Source of the DNA: Erinaceus europaeus
Lineage: Eukaryota; Chordata; Mammalia; Eulipotyphla; Erinaceidae
Length of the DNA stretch: 64,000 bases
Assembly: GCF_950295315.1 (NCBI RefSeq)
Contig: NC_080172.1
Location: 116,667,313 to 116,731,312 of the forward strand
Direction: 5' to 3'
Shown: positions 22,098-32,615 of the stretch, in pieces
How positions within the stretch are numbered: the first letter of the stretch is position 1
How the letters are laid out: each line of letters opens with the position of its first letter
Program-made: the position numbers and the translations under genes
The notes under the pieces: generated by a model
What the model was told of the DNA's origin: nothing
Database searches by the model: none
The model's input: only the letters and a program-made list of their open reading frames with translations

Positions 22098-22370
22098 GAA
22101 GATGGGGTTGCTGCACCCAGTTAAGTGCACATGGTATGAAGCTCAAGTACCTAAGCAAGGTTCTGGGTTCAAGCCCCAGGCTCCTCGCCTGCAAGGGAGA
22201 CACTTCTCTAGCAGTGAAGCAGGTCTTCAGGTGTCTCTCTTTCTTTCTTCCTCTCTACCTCTCCTCCTCTCTCAATTCTGTTCTGTCCTGTCTAGTAAAA
22301 TGCTAAAAATTGCAGCCAGGAGCAGTGGGTTCATAATGCCGGATGAAGAAGACCTAGAGAAGGGTGAATT
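22098..22370 (+). mobile_element. ERI SINE, long form without CAACAA linker
   Basis: GCACCCAGTTAAGTGCACAT, B box GGTTCAAGCCCC, GAAGCAGGTCTTCAGGTGTC, pyrimidine block, CTGTCCTGTCTAGTAAAATG, then GCCAGGAGCAGTGGGTTCAT. Inserted ten bases beyond the LTR. Confidence 0.9.
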
Positions 22371-22478
22371 GTTCTGTGGAAAACTGAGAAATGTTACACA
22401 TATACAAACTACTATATTTTACCACTGGCTATAAACCATTACTTCCCCAATAAAGAAAAAAAAGAGAAAGGAAGAGAA

Positions 22479-22690
22479 GGGGGGTCAGGTGATGGTGCTC
22501 CTGGTTGAACCTACGTGTCACTGTGTGCAAGGACCTGGGTTCAAGCCCCTCATCCCCATTTGAAACCTTCCCAAACAGTGAAACAAGACTGCTGAGGTCT
22601 CTCTGTCTCTATCCCTGTCTATCTCCCTTTCCTCTCAATTTCTGGCTGACTCTATCCAATGAAGGTAATTAAAAAATTAAACAAAAAGGA
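22479..22690 (+). mobile_element. ERI SINE type B
   Basis: GGTCAGGTGATGGTGCTCCT, B box GGTTCAAGCCCC, a shortened CCTGCAGG block, then CTCTCAATTTCTGGCTGACT and CTATCCAATGAAGGTAATTA. Confidence 0.85.
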
Positions 22691-22786
22691 GAGAAAGACA
22701 GAAACAAAGAAGGAAAGAAAATACAAGATCATACAAATGGGCAAAAATATAGATATTAGATAGATAGATAGATAAAAAAGCAATTG
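22691..22786. repeat. A-rich spacer with a short (GATA)n
   Basis: A purine-rich tail of the previous SINE followed by TAGATAGATAGATAGATA at about 22755-22773. Confidence 0.8.
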
Positions 22787-23145
22787 TCAGGGGTTGTGCA
22801 ATAGTGCAGTGGGTTAAGCGCACATGACACAAAATGAAAGGACCGTCTTAAGGATCCTGGTTTGAGCCCCCAGCTCCCAACCTGCAAGGAGGTCAGTTCA
22901 AGGGCAGTGAAGCAGGTCTGCAGGTGTCTATCTTTCTCTCCCCTTCTGTCTTCCCCTCCTCTCTCCATTTCTCTCTGTCCTATTTAATAACAAACAGCAA
23001 TAACAACAATAATAATAACATCAACAAGGGCAACAAAATGAGAAAAATGATGTCCAGGAGGAGTTGATTCATAGTGCATGTATCCAACCCCAGCAATAAC
23101 CCTGGAGGCAATAAATAAATAAATTAATTAATTAAATTAAATAAC
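22787..23145 (+). mobile_element. ERI SINE type A, full length
   Basis: CAGGGGTTGTGCAATAGTGC head, B box GGTTTGAGCCCCC, pyrimidine block, CAACAATAATAATAACATCA linker, GTCCAGGAGGAGTTGATTCA, AACCCTGGAGGCAATAAATA tail with AATTAATTAA. The clearest full-length copy showing both linker and 3' domain. Confidence 0.93.
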
Positions 23146-23149
23146 AAGC

Positions 23150-23305
23150 CAAATTGTCTGTGACTTTGGGAGAACCATTGCAGTTTCCAATGGAGGGAAT
23201 AGGGACACAGAATTCTGATGGTGGGAATGATGTGGAACTGTAGCCCTGTTATCTTATAATTTTATAAATCAATATTAAATCACTAATAAAAATAATACTA
23301 ATCCT
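23150..23305 (+). mobile_element. L1 3' end
   Basis: GAACCATTGCAGTTTCCAAT, then GAATTCTGATGGTGGGAATG, GTGGAACTGTAGCCCTGTTA, TATAAATCAATATTAAATCA and an AATAAAAATAATA tail. This is the terminal part of a 5'-truncated L1. Confidence 0.8.
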
Positions 23306-23869
23306 AGTGGCAAATCAATCAATCAATAGCAGAGACAGGTGCTTGATGGCAGCTGGAGTGTCAGGGATGGTCTTCTCAGGGGATGTGGTCATGGCCCCCA
23401 GGGAGATGATGAAGACAGTGACCATGACACAGGACCCTGCTAACAGGAGAGCTGAAGGGAAGTGGGGTGGGGGTGGCACTGCCGGGACCATTGGTGATAC
23501 TGCTGACGGTGACAGTGGGGACGGAGCAGGCTGTGATGAGTCCTGATGCCCTTCCTCTAGACTGGCAGGACAGACAGCCGCCAGCACTGCTTGCCCTCCA
23601 TGCAGGCAATGCTGGCTAAGACTTCTTTGTAGCAGGTGAACAGGAAAGCTTTTCTTGAGAAGACTGGTTTCAAACCTTGGTTCAAAGCTGATTCTCTGAA
23701 GCCCTGGGTTAGACATGGGCATTGCCCATGGAGTGTTGCTCTGGTTTCTTCCCCTCTCCTAATGCAACAATTAAACAAAAATCCATGACTTTTCTTCATT
23801 TGTTCCTGATGCTGCTTAGCCTGAGTCTTCTGGAAGGGCCATCCAAGGGGGGGTCTTAGGAAAAGACTT
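23306..23869. other. unique sequence, no feature recognised
   Basis: Frames of up to 135 codons exist but carry no recognisable domain and overlap the L1 edge. Confidence 0.5.
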
Positions 23870-24200
23870 TATTTTTCTTTTCCTTTCCTTTCTTTTCTTT
23901 AAATTTTCTTTATCGGGGGATTAATGTTTTACATTTGACAGTAAATACAATAGTTTGTTCATGCATAACATTTCCCAGTTTTCCACATAACAATACAACC
24001 CCCACTAAGTCCTCTGTCATCCTTCTTGGATCTGTATCCCCCCGCCACCCCACCCCAGAGTCTTTGACTTTGGTGCAAAACACCAATTCCAGTTCAGGTT
24101 CTACTTGTGTTTGCTCTTCTGATCTTGTTTTTCAACTTCTGCCTGAGAGTGAGATCATCCCATACTCATCCTTCTGTTTCTGACTTATTTCACTTAAAAC
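23870..24200 (-). mobile_element. L1 fragment, 3' region
   Basis: The minus strand reads AAGTGAAATAAGTCAGAAAC, GATGAGTATGGGATGATCTC and CCAAAGTCAAAGACTCTGGG, and ends near AATCCCCCGATAAAGAAAAT. The same order of blocks occurs in the fragments at 41815-42512 and 62869-63315. Interrupted at its 5' side by the next SINE. Confidence 0.82.
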
Positions 24201-24478
24201 TTTTTTTTTTTTTTTTTTTTTTTTGCTGAGGCTTGGTGCTGGCACTACAGATCCACTGTTCCTGGTGGCCATTTTCCCCATTTTTATTGGACAGGACAGA
24301 CAGAAATTGAGAGGGAAATTGAGAAGGGGAGAGACAGAGAGATATCTGCAAACTTGCTTCACTGCTTATGAAGTGTACCCCCTGCAGGTAGGGAGCAGGG
24401 TCTTAAACCCGGACCCTTGCAGGGGGATCTTGCCTTTAGGTCTCTGTGTGCTTAACCATGTGTGCCTCTGCCTGGCCC
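24201..24478 (-). mobile_element. ERI SINE, long form without CAACAA linker
   Basis: A 20+ base T run (the A tail), then GCTGAGGCTTGGTGCTGGCA and ATTGGACAGGACAGACAGAA, a purine block, CCCCCTGCAGGTAGGGAGC and the head ending GCCTGGCCC. Confidence 0.92.
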
Positions 24479-24761
24479 AGAAAGGGCTTCCTTCCAGGCG
24501 GGACAACACAGAGGAGATTCTACTTACCTGAAGAAGAACCCGTTAGCTTTCACTTTGGGACAAAGGGCAGTTTGGGGTTGGTGGTTATTACTAGTCAGGA
24601 CAGTCCCACAGTGATTTCTAGCTCCAATGTCACCTTTAGGAGAAGATCCTTTTGATAATCCCTGGGAGGTACCTCTAACTAACCTCCCCCCCAACACACA
24701 CACAGTGGCACTGCACTGTCTTAGTCTGTGACTAGGACACACATTTTACAATCAGTTAAAA
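24479..24761. other. unique sequence, no feature recognised
   Basis: Short stretch with no repeat or gene signature; a CA run of five units at about 24695. Confidence 0.5.
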
Positions 24762-24953
24762 AATATTATCTCTACTTGTTTATTGGATAGAGACAGCCAG
24801 AAATTGAGAGGGAAGGGGGTGATAGAGACAGAGAGACACCTGCAGCCCTGCTTCAAAAACCTTTCCCCCTGCAGGTGGAGGCCGGGGGCTTGAACCCAGG
24901 TCCTTGGGCAATGTAATGTGTGCACTTAGCCAGACATGTCACCACTCATCCCC
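24762..24953 (-). mobile_element. ERI SINE type B
   Basis: TTGTTTATTGGATAGAGACA, GCCAGAAATTGAGAGGGAAG, CACCTGCAGCCCTGCTTC, CCCCCTGCAGGTGGAGGCCG, GGGCTTGAACCCAGGTCCTT. Confidence 0.92.
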
Positions 24954-25000
24954 TTTATTAACAACTGACCATAGGGGTTGTCTCTTCTATACAAGAGACT

Positions 25001-25335
25001 TTTTTTTTCCTTCAGGGCTATTGCTGGGGCTCGGTGCCTGCACCAGAATCCACTGCCCCTGGAGGCCACCTTTTCCCTTTTGTTGCCCTTGTTGTCTATT
25101 GTTGTTGTTGTTAATATTATTGTTGTCATCGCTGTTGTATAGGACAGAGAGAAATGGAGAGAGGAGGGGAAGACAGAGAGGGGGGAGAGAAAGACAGACA
25201 CCTGCAGACCTTCTTCACCGCCTGTGAAGCGACTCCCCTGCAGGTGGGGAGCCGGAGGCTGGAACCGGAGTCTTTACGCCAGTCTTTGCACTTTGCGCCA
25301 CGTGCGCTTAACCCACTGTGCTACCGCCCGGCCCC
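25001..25335 (-). mobile_element. ERI SINE type A with target-site duplication
   Basis: A T run, GGGCTATTGCTGGGGCTCGG, TTGTTGTTGTTAATATTATT linker, GTATAGGACAGAGAGAAATG and the head ending CGCCCGGCCC. CAAGAGACT occurs at 24992-25000 and 25336-25344, a 9 bp (slightly shortened) target-site duplication. Confidence 0.95.
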
Positions 25336-25429
25336 CAAGAGACTCCTTTGTATCTGACAGGCATACTGTGACTTAGTGACAGACAGCTGATGAGCCAAAG
25401 TCAGGGGCTATAGGGCCTTACTTGACACT

Positions 25430-25562
25430 GCATAATCCCCCCACACCACCCCCAGACCACTACTCAGTTCTAGCTTCTGGTGGTGCTGGGGACTGAACCT
25501 GGGATTATGGAGCCTTGGGCAGGAGAGTTCTTTACATAACCATTATGCTGCCTTCCCTGCCC
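25430..25562 (-). mobile_element. SINE type C
   Basis: CACTACTCAGTTCTAGCTTC, GGGGACTGAACCTGGGATTA, GGAGCCTTGGGCAGGAGAGT and CATTATGCTGCCTTCCCTGC. Confidence 0.85.
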
Positions 25563-25659
25563 CAAACCTCCTAGTTCTTTTTATTTATTTATTTTTTACT
25601 GTATTTATTTGTTATATGAAAGGCCAGAATGCCACTCTGCTCTTTCATCAAGTCCAGGG

Positions 25660-25808
25660 GAAAGACAGACACCTGCAGACCTGCTTCACCGCCTGGGAAG
25701 CGACTCCCCTGCAGGTGGGGGGCCGGGGGGCTCGAACCGGGATCCTTACGCCGGTCCTTGTGCTTTGTGCCACATGCGCTTAACCCGCTGTGCTACCGCC
25801 CGACTCCC
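25660..25808 (-). mobile_element. ERI SINE type A, 3'-truncated
   Basis: Begins at AAAGACAGACACCTGCAGAC and has the head CTCGAACCGGGATCCTTACG to GTGCTACCGCCCGACTCCC. The purine block and linker are missing. Confidence 0.9.
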
Positions 25809-26325
25809 TGTTCAGATTTTTTTGTCAAGTTCATCCTTCCTCCTAGTTCTCTAGGTCAGTTCTGGCTGCTAATCACTATAGTCCGAGTGATTTTACAGCA
25901 ACATCTATTTCCTCCAGATCCGGAAGGCTGAGAAGTCCAGAAATCCAAGTGCCAGCTGATCAGGTTTCTGGCAAGTATTCCCATCGGGGCAATGGTAGCT
26001 GTCTTCTCTCTGGGTCCTCACATTGGGGAGAAGTGGGCCTGGACTTTCTTCCTCATCCTGTAAGGGAATTCTTACAAGGATCGTTCTTAGCATTATTTGA
26101 AAGATATGATTCTAGGGCTAATTGTACCTTTGGGTCTTGACTTTCAAGACCTCATAGAAACTTCATCACCCACCCCCTGGCCCCCAATCACATTTCTGGA
26201 TGCCATCACCTTGGGGACTAAGGCTCCCTTCTGTGAACTGAGAGAGAGAGGCCACAGGTGGTCAGTTCAGAACGATGGTGTCTCCTCTGGAGAAATAACA
26301 GCCTTTCAGAACAGTCAAGACATAG
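25809..26325. other. unique sequence, no feature recognised
   Basis: Mixed DNA, no repeat or domain recognised. Confidence 0.5.
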
Positions 26326-26505
26326 AATAGACTCTCTCTCACTCTCATTCTCTCTCTCTCTCTCTCATTCTCTCTCTCTCTCATTCTCTCTCTCTCATTC
26401 TCTATCTCTCTCATTCTCTCTCTGTCTCATTCTCTCTCTCTCTCATTCTCTCTTTCTCTCTAATTCTCTCTCTCTCCCTCTCTCTCTATCTCTCTCTCTC
26501 TCATG
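26326..26505 (+). repeat. (CT)n with periodic CATT interruptions
   Basis: CT dinucleotides broken by CATT words about every 20-24 bp, a minisatellite-like substructure. Confidence 0.93.
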
Positions 26506-27424
26506 TTCTAACATGTGAATGTTCTCAATTTTCCCAAATAAAGTTTAAAAATTCCTGGGGGAAAATAAAAGAAATTTGGCAGCCCTGGGCATCTTCAAGC
26601 ACGTGCACAGGCAGCGGAGGGAGCCAGGTGTCCCCTGGGTGCCCCGCACACCGCTGATCCCCGTGGTGGTGAGCTGTCTGTCAGCTGACCTCTATTGACA
26701 AGAACTTTCTGGACTTCTAACAAGTGGCAAAAAGGTCTTAATTGCTGGTGGGGGACATTGAAGACCCCGCAGAGGGAGTACCAGGCAGGAAGTCTGGTAC
26801 CAAACTCAGAGGCCGCTGCCTCAAGGACCATCTTCCAGAGGCCTGGAGAATTGGGAATCCTGGCAGGAAGGGCCATGAGCTGAGGCCCCCTGTGGATCCC
26901 TGTCTTCTCTGCCTCCTGGAAGGAGCCCTTTCTCCCACCCTCCCTCATTTCTCTCCATGCACCACTGGCTTTGAGTTTGTACCTGGTGGTCTCTGTGGAA
27001 AGTCGACCCCCTCAGTCACCCACCCTCACCTGATGTCAGGCCCTGTTCTGGAGAGAGGGACACAGGGGTCAGCATGGCAGGGGCCCTTCTCTCCTCCAGG
27101 AAGTCACAGTCTAGCAGACATGCAGGAAACCCCCTCCCCCAAGTGAGAGGAAGAGGATCCAGACATGACTGCAGAGCAAGGAGAGGGCCCGTGAGGATGG
27201 ACGGCAGAGTGGAGGGACAGAGATGGGGTCCGGGGTCCCAGTCTAGAGGCCAGCTCACCTCTGAATCTCAGCATCTTGTTCTCAGGACAGAGCTGACGCC
27301 TGAAGCTCGCAGGCTGCTCAGAGTCTGAAACAGGGGGCACCTGGTCTAGAAGAGGAGGAGGGTAGATGGATGCCAATGGGCAAGGCGCTTTCCAGCCAGG
27401 GGCTGGGGATCCAGGGAAACCCGT
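26506..27424. other. unique sequence, no feature recognised
   Basis: About 0.9 kb of GC-moderate sequence without a recognised transposon. Frames up to 134 codons overlap on both strands with no domain. One of the longer repeat-poor stretches here. Confidence 0.5.
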
Positions 27425-27535
27425 CCTGTCCTTCCTCCCTTCCTCCCTCACTTCCTTCCTTCTTCCCTCCCTTCCTCCCTCCTTCCCTCCCTCCCTCCCT
27501 CACTTTCTTCCTTCCTCCCTTTCTTCCTTCTTTCC
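27425..27535 (+). repeat. polypyrimidine (CCTT)n tract, left part
   Basis: C/T tetramer array. It continues at 27980-28012 on the far side of an LTR, so the LTR inserted into it. Confidence 0.9.
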
Positions 27536-27979
27536 CGTTGGTATGCATGAGACCCCTTCTGTTTCATTTGGTTTAAATCCCCCCTGCTTAACACTATTCT
27601 ATTTACATAACCACTTCATTCTATTTACATAACCACTGTTAACAAGTTCCACCCTCCCTCCAGGGCATTGGTGGTTCAGTGATAGGATTCTCGCCTGCTC
27701 TGCCCCCTCTTTGTCACACCCTGATTTTCACCAGTCACTTTTATCTCCACCCTCTCTATGTCACATCCTGTTTCCACCCTACTTGGCAAGTATATATAAA
27801 GACAGCATTGTGAGTTTTACAGTACTGTACTTTGAGTTTAGCTTAGCTCGTCTTAGATTGTGCTGCGTCCTGCATGAATAAAGAGATACTGCCTACAGCT
27901 CAACCATGAGTCCCTGGTCATCTGTTACCTGCCCGTGAAGCCAGCCCGGCAAAAACAACATAGCCCGCGCAAAACAACA
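27536..27979 (+). mobile_element. solo LTR inserted in a microsatellite (about 444 bp)
   Basis: It starts CGTTGG like the LTR at 21591 and ends AAAACAACA. CTTTCC flanks both sides (27530-27535 and 27980-27985), but the C/T surroundings make this duplication weak evidence. A TATA box TATATATAAA is at 27791-27800 and AATAAA at 27877-27882, in the order expected for U3-R-U5. The U3 region holds a 34-base segment at 27665-27698 that matches the 5' half of tRNA-Gly(GCC) (see findings). No internal retroviral genes. Confidence 0.8.
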
Positions 27980-28012
27980 CTTTCCTTCCTCCCTCCCTCC
28001 CTTCCTTCCTTA
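27980..28012 (+). repeat. polypyrimidine tract, right part
   Basis: Continuation of the tract at 27425-27535 beyond the LTR. Confidence 0.85.
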
Positions 28013-28110
28013 AATTTATTTTTACCAGAACACTGTGTCTCTGGCTGATCCTGGTGGCGGGTGGAGGCGGGTGGGGAGGTTGAGCCTGGGACTTAAGAGC
28101 CTCAGGCATG
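28013..28110 (-). mobile_element. SINE type C, partial
   Basis: TTTTTACCAGAACACTGTGT, then GAGCCTGGGACTTAAGAGCC and CTCAGGCATGAGAGTTTCTT; the head is missing and L1 sequence follows directly. Confidence 0.65.
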
Positions 28111-28695
28111 AGAGTTTCTTTGTTTCATTTATTCATTTGTTTGGTTTTCACAACTCCCATCACCAGGGTCTGTGTCCCTACCCCACCCTCAGAGATCACC
28201 GCTCTAGTTCTCCTATCATCCTGGGTGGCGTGTCGGGCTTCACACATTCGCATATTCGGTTCTCTATATTCCACACATGCAGGAAGCCGTTCTGTGGCTG
28301 TCCTTCCCCTCCTGACCCACTTCCCTAGCCTCACCTTCTCCAGTCCCATCCCCTTATCCCAAAGGACACAGCCTCACCCCTTTTTACTGCCGCATACACT
28401 CTGTTGAGTAGACACCCCATAACTTCTTTCTCTAGCCCTCTGTGGAAGGGCATGTTGGTTGTCTCCAGGTTTTTGCTATTGTGAATGGAGCCGCTGTGAA
28501 CACAGCGGGTGCATGTGTCCTTCGAATCAGTGAGAGTCTATCTTTGGGGTAAATGCCTGGGGGTGGGATTGCCGGGTCCGATGGCGCCTCCATTTGCATC
28601 ATTTAAGGATTCTCCACACTGTTCTCCAGAATGGCTGCACCAGTTTGCACCCCCACCAGCGGTGCAGGGGAGTCCCTCTCTCTCCACATCCCTAA
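28110..28695 (-). mobile_element. L1 fragment, 3' region
   Basis: The plus view contains AACTCCCATCACCAGGGTCT, GTTGGTTGTCTCCAGGTTTT, TGCTATTGTGAATGGAGCCG, GGGTGGGATTGCCGGGTCCG and CTGTTCTCCAGAATGGCTGC. These are widely known minus-strand words from the L1 ORF2 end and 3' UTR. The 225-codon plus frame starting at 28631 begins inside this L1. Confidence 0.9.
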
Positions 28696-29797
28696 GAATC
28701 TCTTCGCAGAACCACTAAGCTGTGTCCCCCTGCCCCCGGGGGCCTTCCGAGGAGCCCAGCTGCCTGCGCAGGCAGTGTGTGCTCTGTGGGCAGGCGGGGT
28801 GGCGAGGCTTGGGAGACCCCTGGCAGTGAGCTCGGGGTGGGCGCGCGTCAGCCAGCCTACATGGCAGCCCTGCCTGCAGCGTCGGCCTGGTGGTCTTCAT
28901 GAGGGACCTAGGAGCCCGCGGGTGACAGGGGTCCTGGAGGGAGTACTGGACTGGAGAGGCACCCCATGTAGGGTCCCCCCTGCATTGCGTGAATGGAAAC
29001 GTCCTCTCGACCCTCTTCACAGGGACGTGGACACGGAGCAGTGCAGACAGCAGGTGCACACCCCGGCCTGCCTCCTCCTCCTGTGGGTCATGGGGGGCGG
29101 CATGACCCGGGGCTTCCGTCACGGTGAGGGTGTGGAGGGCACGAGGAGGCACAGCCACCCCGGAGTTGGGGCTGCAGGGAGGGGAGCCCAAGACCGGGAG
29201 GTGGGAAGGGAAAGGATTGAGTGGCGGAGCCCAGAGCCGAGCAGGGACGTCTTCAGCAGAGGTGACAGTGGCTCATCCTTGTCGTGTTGTACAAATGATC
29301 AACAATAATAATAACACTGGTTTTCATGTAATGAGAAAGGCTACAGAGACCGAATTACCTCAGTAATGGGCTGCGGAAGGCAGGGACTCATTTGTTTCTT
29401 GAGGGAAGAGCTGAGGGCGTGTTTTCTCTCCTCCCTCTCATCAAGGATGCTGCTGGTGAGAACAAAACACTTCTGGTTGGGGTAGGAGGTTTTGGGGAGG
29501 GGGTTGCAGATGGGGCCAAGAGGATCCTTGTCCCTGCTCCTCACCGAGCCTGCCCCTTTCTGCTCTCCGGGTACAGGCAGCTTGTCAGTGTCAACTCCAT
29601 GTCACCTCTGTGCCTGAGCTTTCAGGGGTCAAGCCCCCATGCCCAGCACCTTCCCTTTGTTGAGGTGGCTGTGAAGTCCAGGCAGACTTGCGTTAGACTT
29701 CAGTCGGGGCCCAGGGTGGAGAGGACGCAGCACAGAGCCCCCCGACTATCGGCTATCGGCACACTGACAATGGGAGCTGCAGAAGGAATTTCACTTC
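28696..29797. other. GC-rich unique sequence, no feature recognised
   Basis: About 1.1 kb of comparatively GC-rich DNA. Long overlapping frames on both strands (158 minus, 225 plus, 173 plus codons) are what GC-rich DNA gives by chance. No splice sites or domain make a convincing exon. Confidence 0.5.
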
Positions 29798-30052
29798 TTC
29801 TGTCTCCAGGGTTATCTCTGGGGCTTGGTGTCAGCTCTACAAATCCACAGCTCCTGGCAGCCTTTTTTCTTTTTTTTTTTTTTTTTCCTTTTTATAGGAT
29901 AGAGCAGAGATAGATTGAGAGGGGAGGGGGAAATGGAGAAGGAGAGAGAAATAGAGACATCTGCAGACCTGCAGGTGGGGAGCCAGGGCTCAAACCCGGA
30001 TCCTTGTGTTTGCTGCTATGTGCACCCAACCAGGAGAGCCACCACCCAGCCC
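29798..30052 (-). mobile_element. ERI SINE, long form without CAACAA linker
   Basis: CCAGGGTTATCTCTGGGGCT, a T-rich run, GGATAGAGCAGAGATAGATT, TCTGCAGACCTGCAGGTGGG (the middle of the SINE is deleted between two CTGCAG words) and CCAGGGCTCAAACCCGGATC. Confidence 0.88.
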
Positions 30053-30162
30053 CAAGGAAACCCATCCTCAGCAATGGAGCCGTGGAAATCAAGGTCCTCT
30101 CGACCCCCACAAGCCATGACGTCACTGCAGCCTCCTTCTCTGCTAACAGGAGCCCCTTTGGT

Positions 30163-30163
30163 G

Positions 30164-30194
<31 letters not shown>

Positions 30195-30197
30195 TGT
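30163..30197. repeat. (GT)n microsatellite
   Basis: About 17 GT units with one GAGT interruption. Confidence 0.93.
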
Positions 30198-30499
30198 GTG
30201 TCAGAGTCTCAGGGTGTAAGCCTAGATCACAGAGCCCTGTGCTTCATAACCCCAGCTCCTTAAATAGCTTTTCCTTGTTTAGATTTGGAAACTGCCCCCC
30301 AAAAGCCTCCTAGGCAGAGCTGAGCCTCTCAGCATTGGGGCGTCTCATCGTCTGGCCTCCACAACTCTGGGCTCTGTTTACCTGGAAAAGGTCCCAGGAC
30401 TCACCTGTCACGGTGACGTCCAGCATCACGGACACAGAAGGCAATCTAGTGGCTGAATTTTGCTTCTTTGATGACTTTTTTTAAAAGTTTTAACCATTT
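30198..30499. other. unique sequence, no feature recognised
   Basis: No repeat or gene seen. Confidence 0.5.
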
Positions 30500-30714
30500 T
30501 TAATGATCTTTATTCATTTATTTATTGGATAGAGACAGCCGTAAATCAAGAGGGAAGGGGTTGATGGAGAGGAAGAGAGAGAGAGAGACACCCACAGACC
30601 TGTTTCTCCACTCACAAAGCTTTCCCCCCTCGCATGTGGGGACCGGGGGCTCGAACTTGGGTCCTTGCACACGGTAGTGTGTGCGCTCAGCCAGGTGACC
30701 CACTGCCCGGCCCC
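30500..30714 (-). mobile_element. ERI SINE type B
   Basis: ATCTTTATTCATTTATTTAT, TGGATAGAGACAGCCGTAAA, TCGCATGTGGGGACCGGGGG, CTCGAACTTGGGTCCTTGCA and CCCACTGCCCGGCCCC. Confidence 0.92.
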
Positions 30715-31333
30715 TCAGCTGCTTTCTAGGTCACCAGCTGTCAGAGCACCGTGACTTTGGAGCCAGAGCCTGGCAAGCTACTCAGGGGCCTGCAGCATTG
30801 TCATCAAGAACTGTCTTCTCCTCCATTTTCCTAGAATGAAATGGGAAACTGAGGCTCGTGTGTTCTTGGAAACATCCTTGGAATGTCCATCAAGTCTCTC
30901 TCCAAGAACCACAAGCTTTCATATCTCTTAGGGAGGGGCAAGGGAAAGGCGGCTTGGTGAGTTAAAACCTAGGTCTAAATCTGGAGGCCAGTCATGTCAC
31001 GGCCCTGTGCGGGCTCGGGGAGCACACTCCCTGCCGTCTCCTCCCTGTTCGCCATCACGTCCAGGCTGCTCTCGGCACGCAAGAGCAGGGGCCTGGGGAT
31101 CTGCTCAGCAGTCTGTCCACCGCTGCCCTAGTAAATAATCCGCTCTCAGCTCTTCTTGCTGGGACGTCAGACCTTTAAGCGTGGCCGAAACTCATCTCTG
31201 GAATCTTTCCAGCGGCCACACTGCCCGGCATCTCTGCATAGACTGTGTCGTTACTGCCCCCCCCAAACTATTATATATTCTGGGAGCCAACCGGAGCCCT
31301 CACAGCCCCAAAACATAAATCATGATAAGAAAC
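30715..31333. other. unique sequence, possible MIR trace near 30838
   Basis: GGGAAACTGAGGCTCGTGTG resembles a MIR core word but too little else matches. Otherwise unassigned. Confidence 0.45.
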
Positions 31334-31343
31334 AAAAGGATCC

Positions 31344-31568
31344 GGGGGCCGGGTGGTGGCACACTTGGTTGAGTGCACATGTTACAGTGCGCAAGGACCC
31401 AGGTTCAAGCCTCCTGCAGGGAGGAAAGCTTCACAAGTGGTGAAACGGGGCTGCAGGTGTCTCTCTGTCTCTCTCCCTCTCTATCTCCTCCTTCCCTCTG
31501 AATTCCTGACTGTCTCTATTCAATAAATGAAGATAACAAAAAATAAAAATAAACATATATATATGAAA
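31344..31568 (+). mobile_element. ERI SINE type B with target-site duplication
   Basis: GGGGCCGGGTGGTGGCACAC head, B box GGTTCAAGCC, CTTCACAAGTGGTGAAACGG, CTCTATTCAATAAATGAAGA tail. AAAAGGATCC is duplicated at 31334-31343 and 31569-31578, marking a clean LINE-mediated insertion. Confidence 0.95.
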
Positions 31569-31578
31569 AAAAGGATCC

Positions 31579-31739
31579 AGATGGTTTAGCAACCAAAGCT
31601 GGGGTGACAGCAGCTGGAGAGTTTCCAGGGCTCCCAACTTGGACAAGGTGACCAGTGCTCGCCTCCCAGCAGCCATGGGGGGTGACATGATGACTTCTGA
31701 GGGGGCCCTGCGGCACAGGGAACTGAGGTAACTGGCCCA
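31579..31739. other. unique sequence
   Basis: Short spacer, nothing recognised. Confidence 0.5.
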
Positions 31740-31920
31740 GGGTGATGCTGCAGAGAGTTAAGCACAAGTAGTAACAAGCTCAAGGACCCAGGTTCAAGCC
31801 CCAGTTCCCCACAGAGAGGGAAACACTTCATGAGCAGTGAAGCAGATCTGCAGGTGTCTGTCTGTCTTTCTCTTCCCCTCTCTATCTCCCTGTCTTCTCT
31901 CAATTTATCTCTTTCTTTTA

Positions 31921-32489
31921 TATTTTTATTTATGTATGGGATAGAGAGAGTAATCAAGAAGGAAGGGTGTGACAGAGAGGGAGAGGGAGAGGGAGAGGGA
32001 GAGGGAGAGGGAGAGGGAGAGAGGGAGAGGGAGAGGGAGAGAGGGAGAGGGAGAGAGGGAGAGGGAGAGGGAGAGGGAGAGGGAGAGGGAGAGGGAGAGG
32101 GAGAGAGGGAGAGGGAGAGGGAGAGGGAGAGAGGGAGAGGGAGAGGGAGAGGGAGAGGGAGAGAGGGAGAGGGAGAGGGAGAGGGAGAGAGGGAGAGGGA
32201 GAGGGAGAGAGGGAGAGGGAGAGGGAGAGGGAGAGGGAGAGAGGGAGAGGGAGAGGGAGAGAGGGAGAGGGAGAGGGGGAGAGGGAGAGAGGGAGAGGGA
32301 GAGGGAGAGAGGGAGAGGGAGAGGGAGAGGGAGAGGGAGAGGGAGAGGGAGGGAGGGAGAGGGAGAGAGGGAGAGAGACCTGCAGCCCTGCTTCAGCACT
32401 CAGACCCCCCCCCCCCCCCGCAGGTGGGGACTGGGAGCTGGAACCTGGGTTGTTGTGCACTGTAACATGGGTGCATCACCACCTGACCT
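31921..32489 (-). mobile_element. ERI SINE type B expanded by an internal GAGAGG array
   Basis: Ends of the SINE are intact: TTTTATTTATGTATGGGATA on the left, then CCTGCAGCCCTGCTTCAGCA, GGAACCTGGGTTGTTGTGCA and CACCTGACCTCCC on the right. The normally 30-40 bp purine block between them has grown into about 400 bp. A run of C (about 32406-32420) sits where CCCCCTGCAGG is normally found. Confidence 0.88.
31975..32375 (+). repeat. (GAGAGG)n/(GGGAGA)n array inside a SINE
   Basis: Hexamers with regular GAGAGAGG interruptions. Frames of Glu/Arg/Gly (plus) and Ser/Pro/Leu (minus) are artefacts. Confidence 0.96.
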
Positions 32490-32608
32490 CCCATCTCAAC
32501 TTCTGTCTTATCTAATAAAAGAGAGAGAGAGAGAGAGGAGAGGAAAAAATGGCCACCTGGAGCTGTGGATTTGTAGTGTTGACACTTAGCCCCCAGTGAT
32601 AACCCTGG

Positions 32609-32615
<7 letters not shown>

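Noticed and set aside
27665..27740. Functional tRNA-Gly gene in the LTR
   Set aside because: Only the 5' half matches; no B box, T arm or 3' acceptor strand follows within the expected 75 bases.
28631..29308. 225-codon plus-strand frame as a gene
   Set aside because: Begins inside a minus-strand L1 and runs through GC-rich DNA where opposite-strand frames of similar size also occur; no domain recognised.
31830..32465. Glu/Arg/Gly-rich or Ser/Pro/Leu-rich frames
   Set aside because: Translation of the GAGAGG array inside a SINE.
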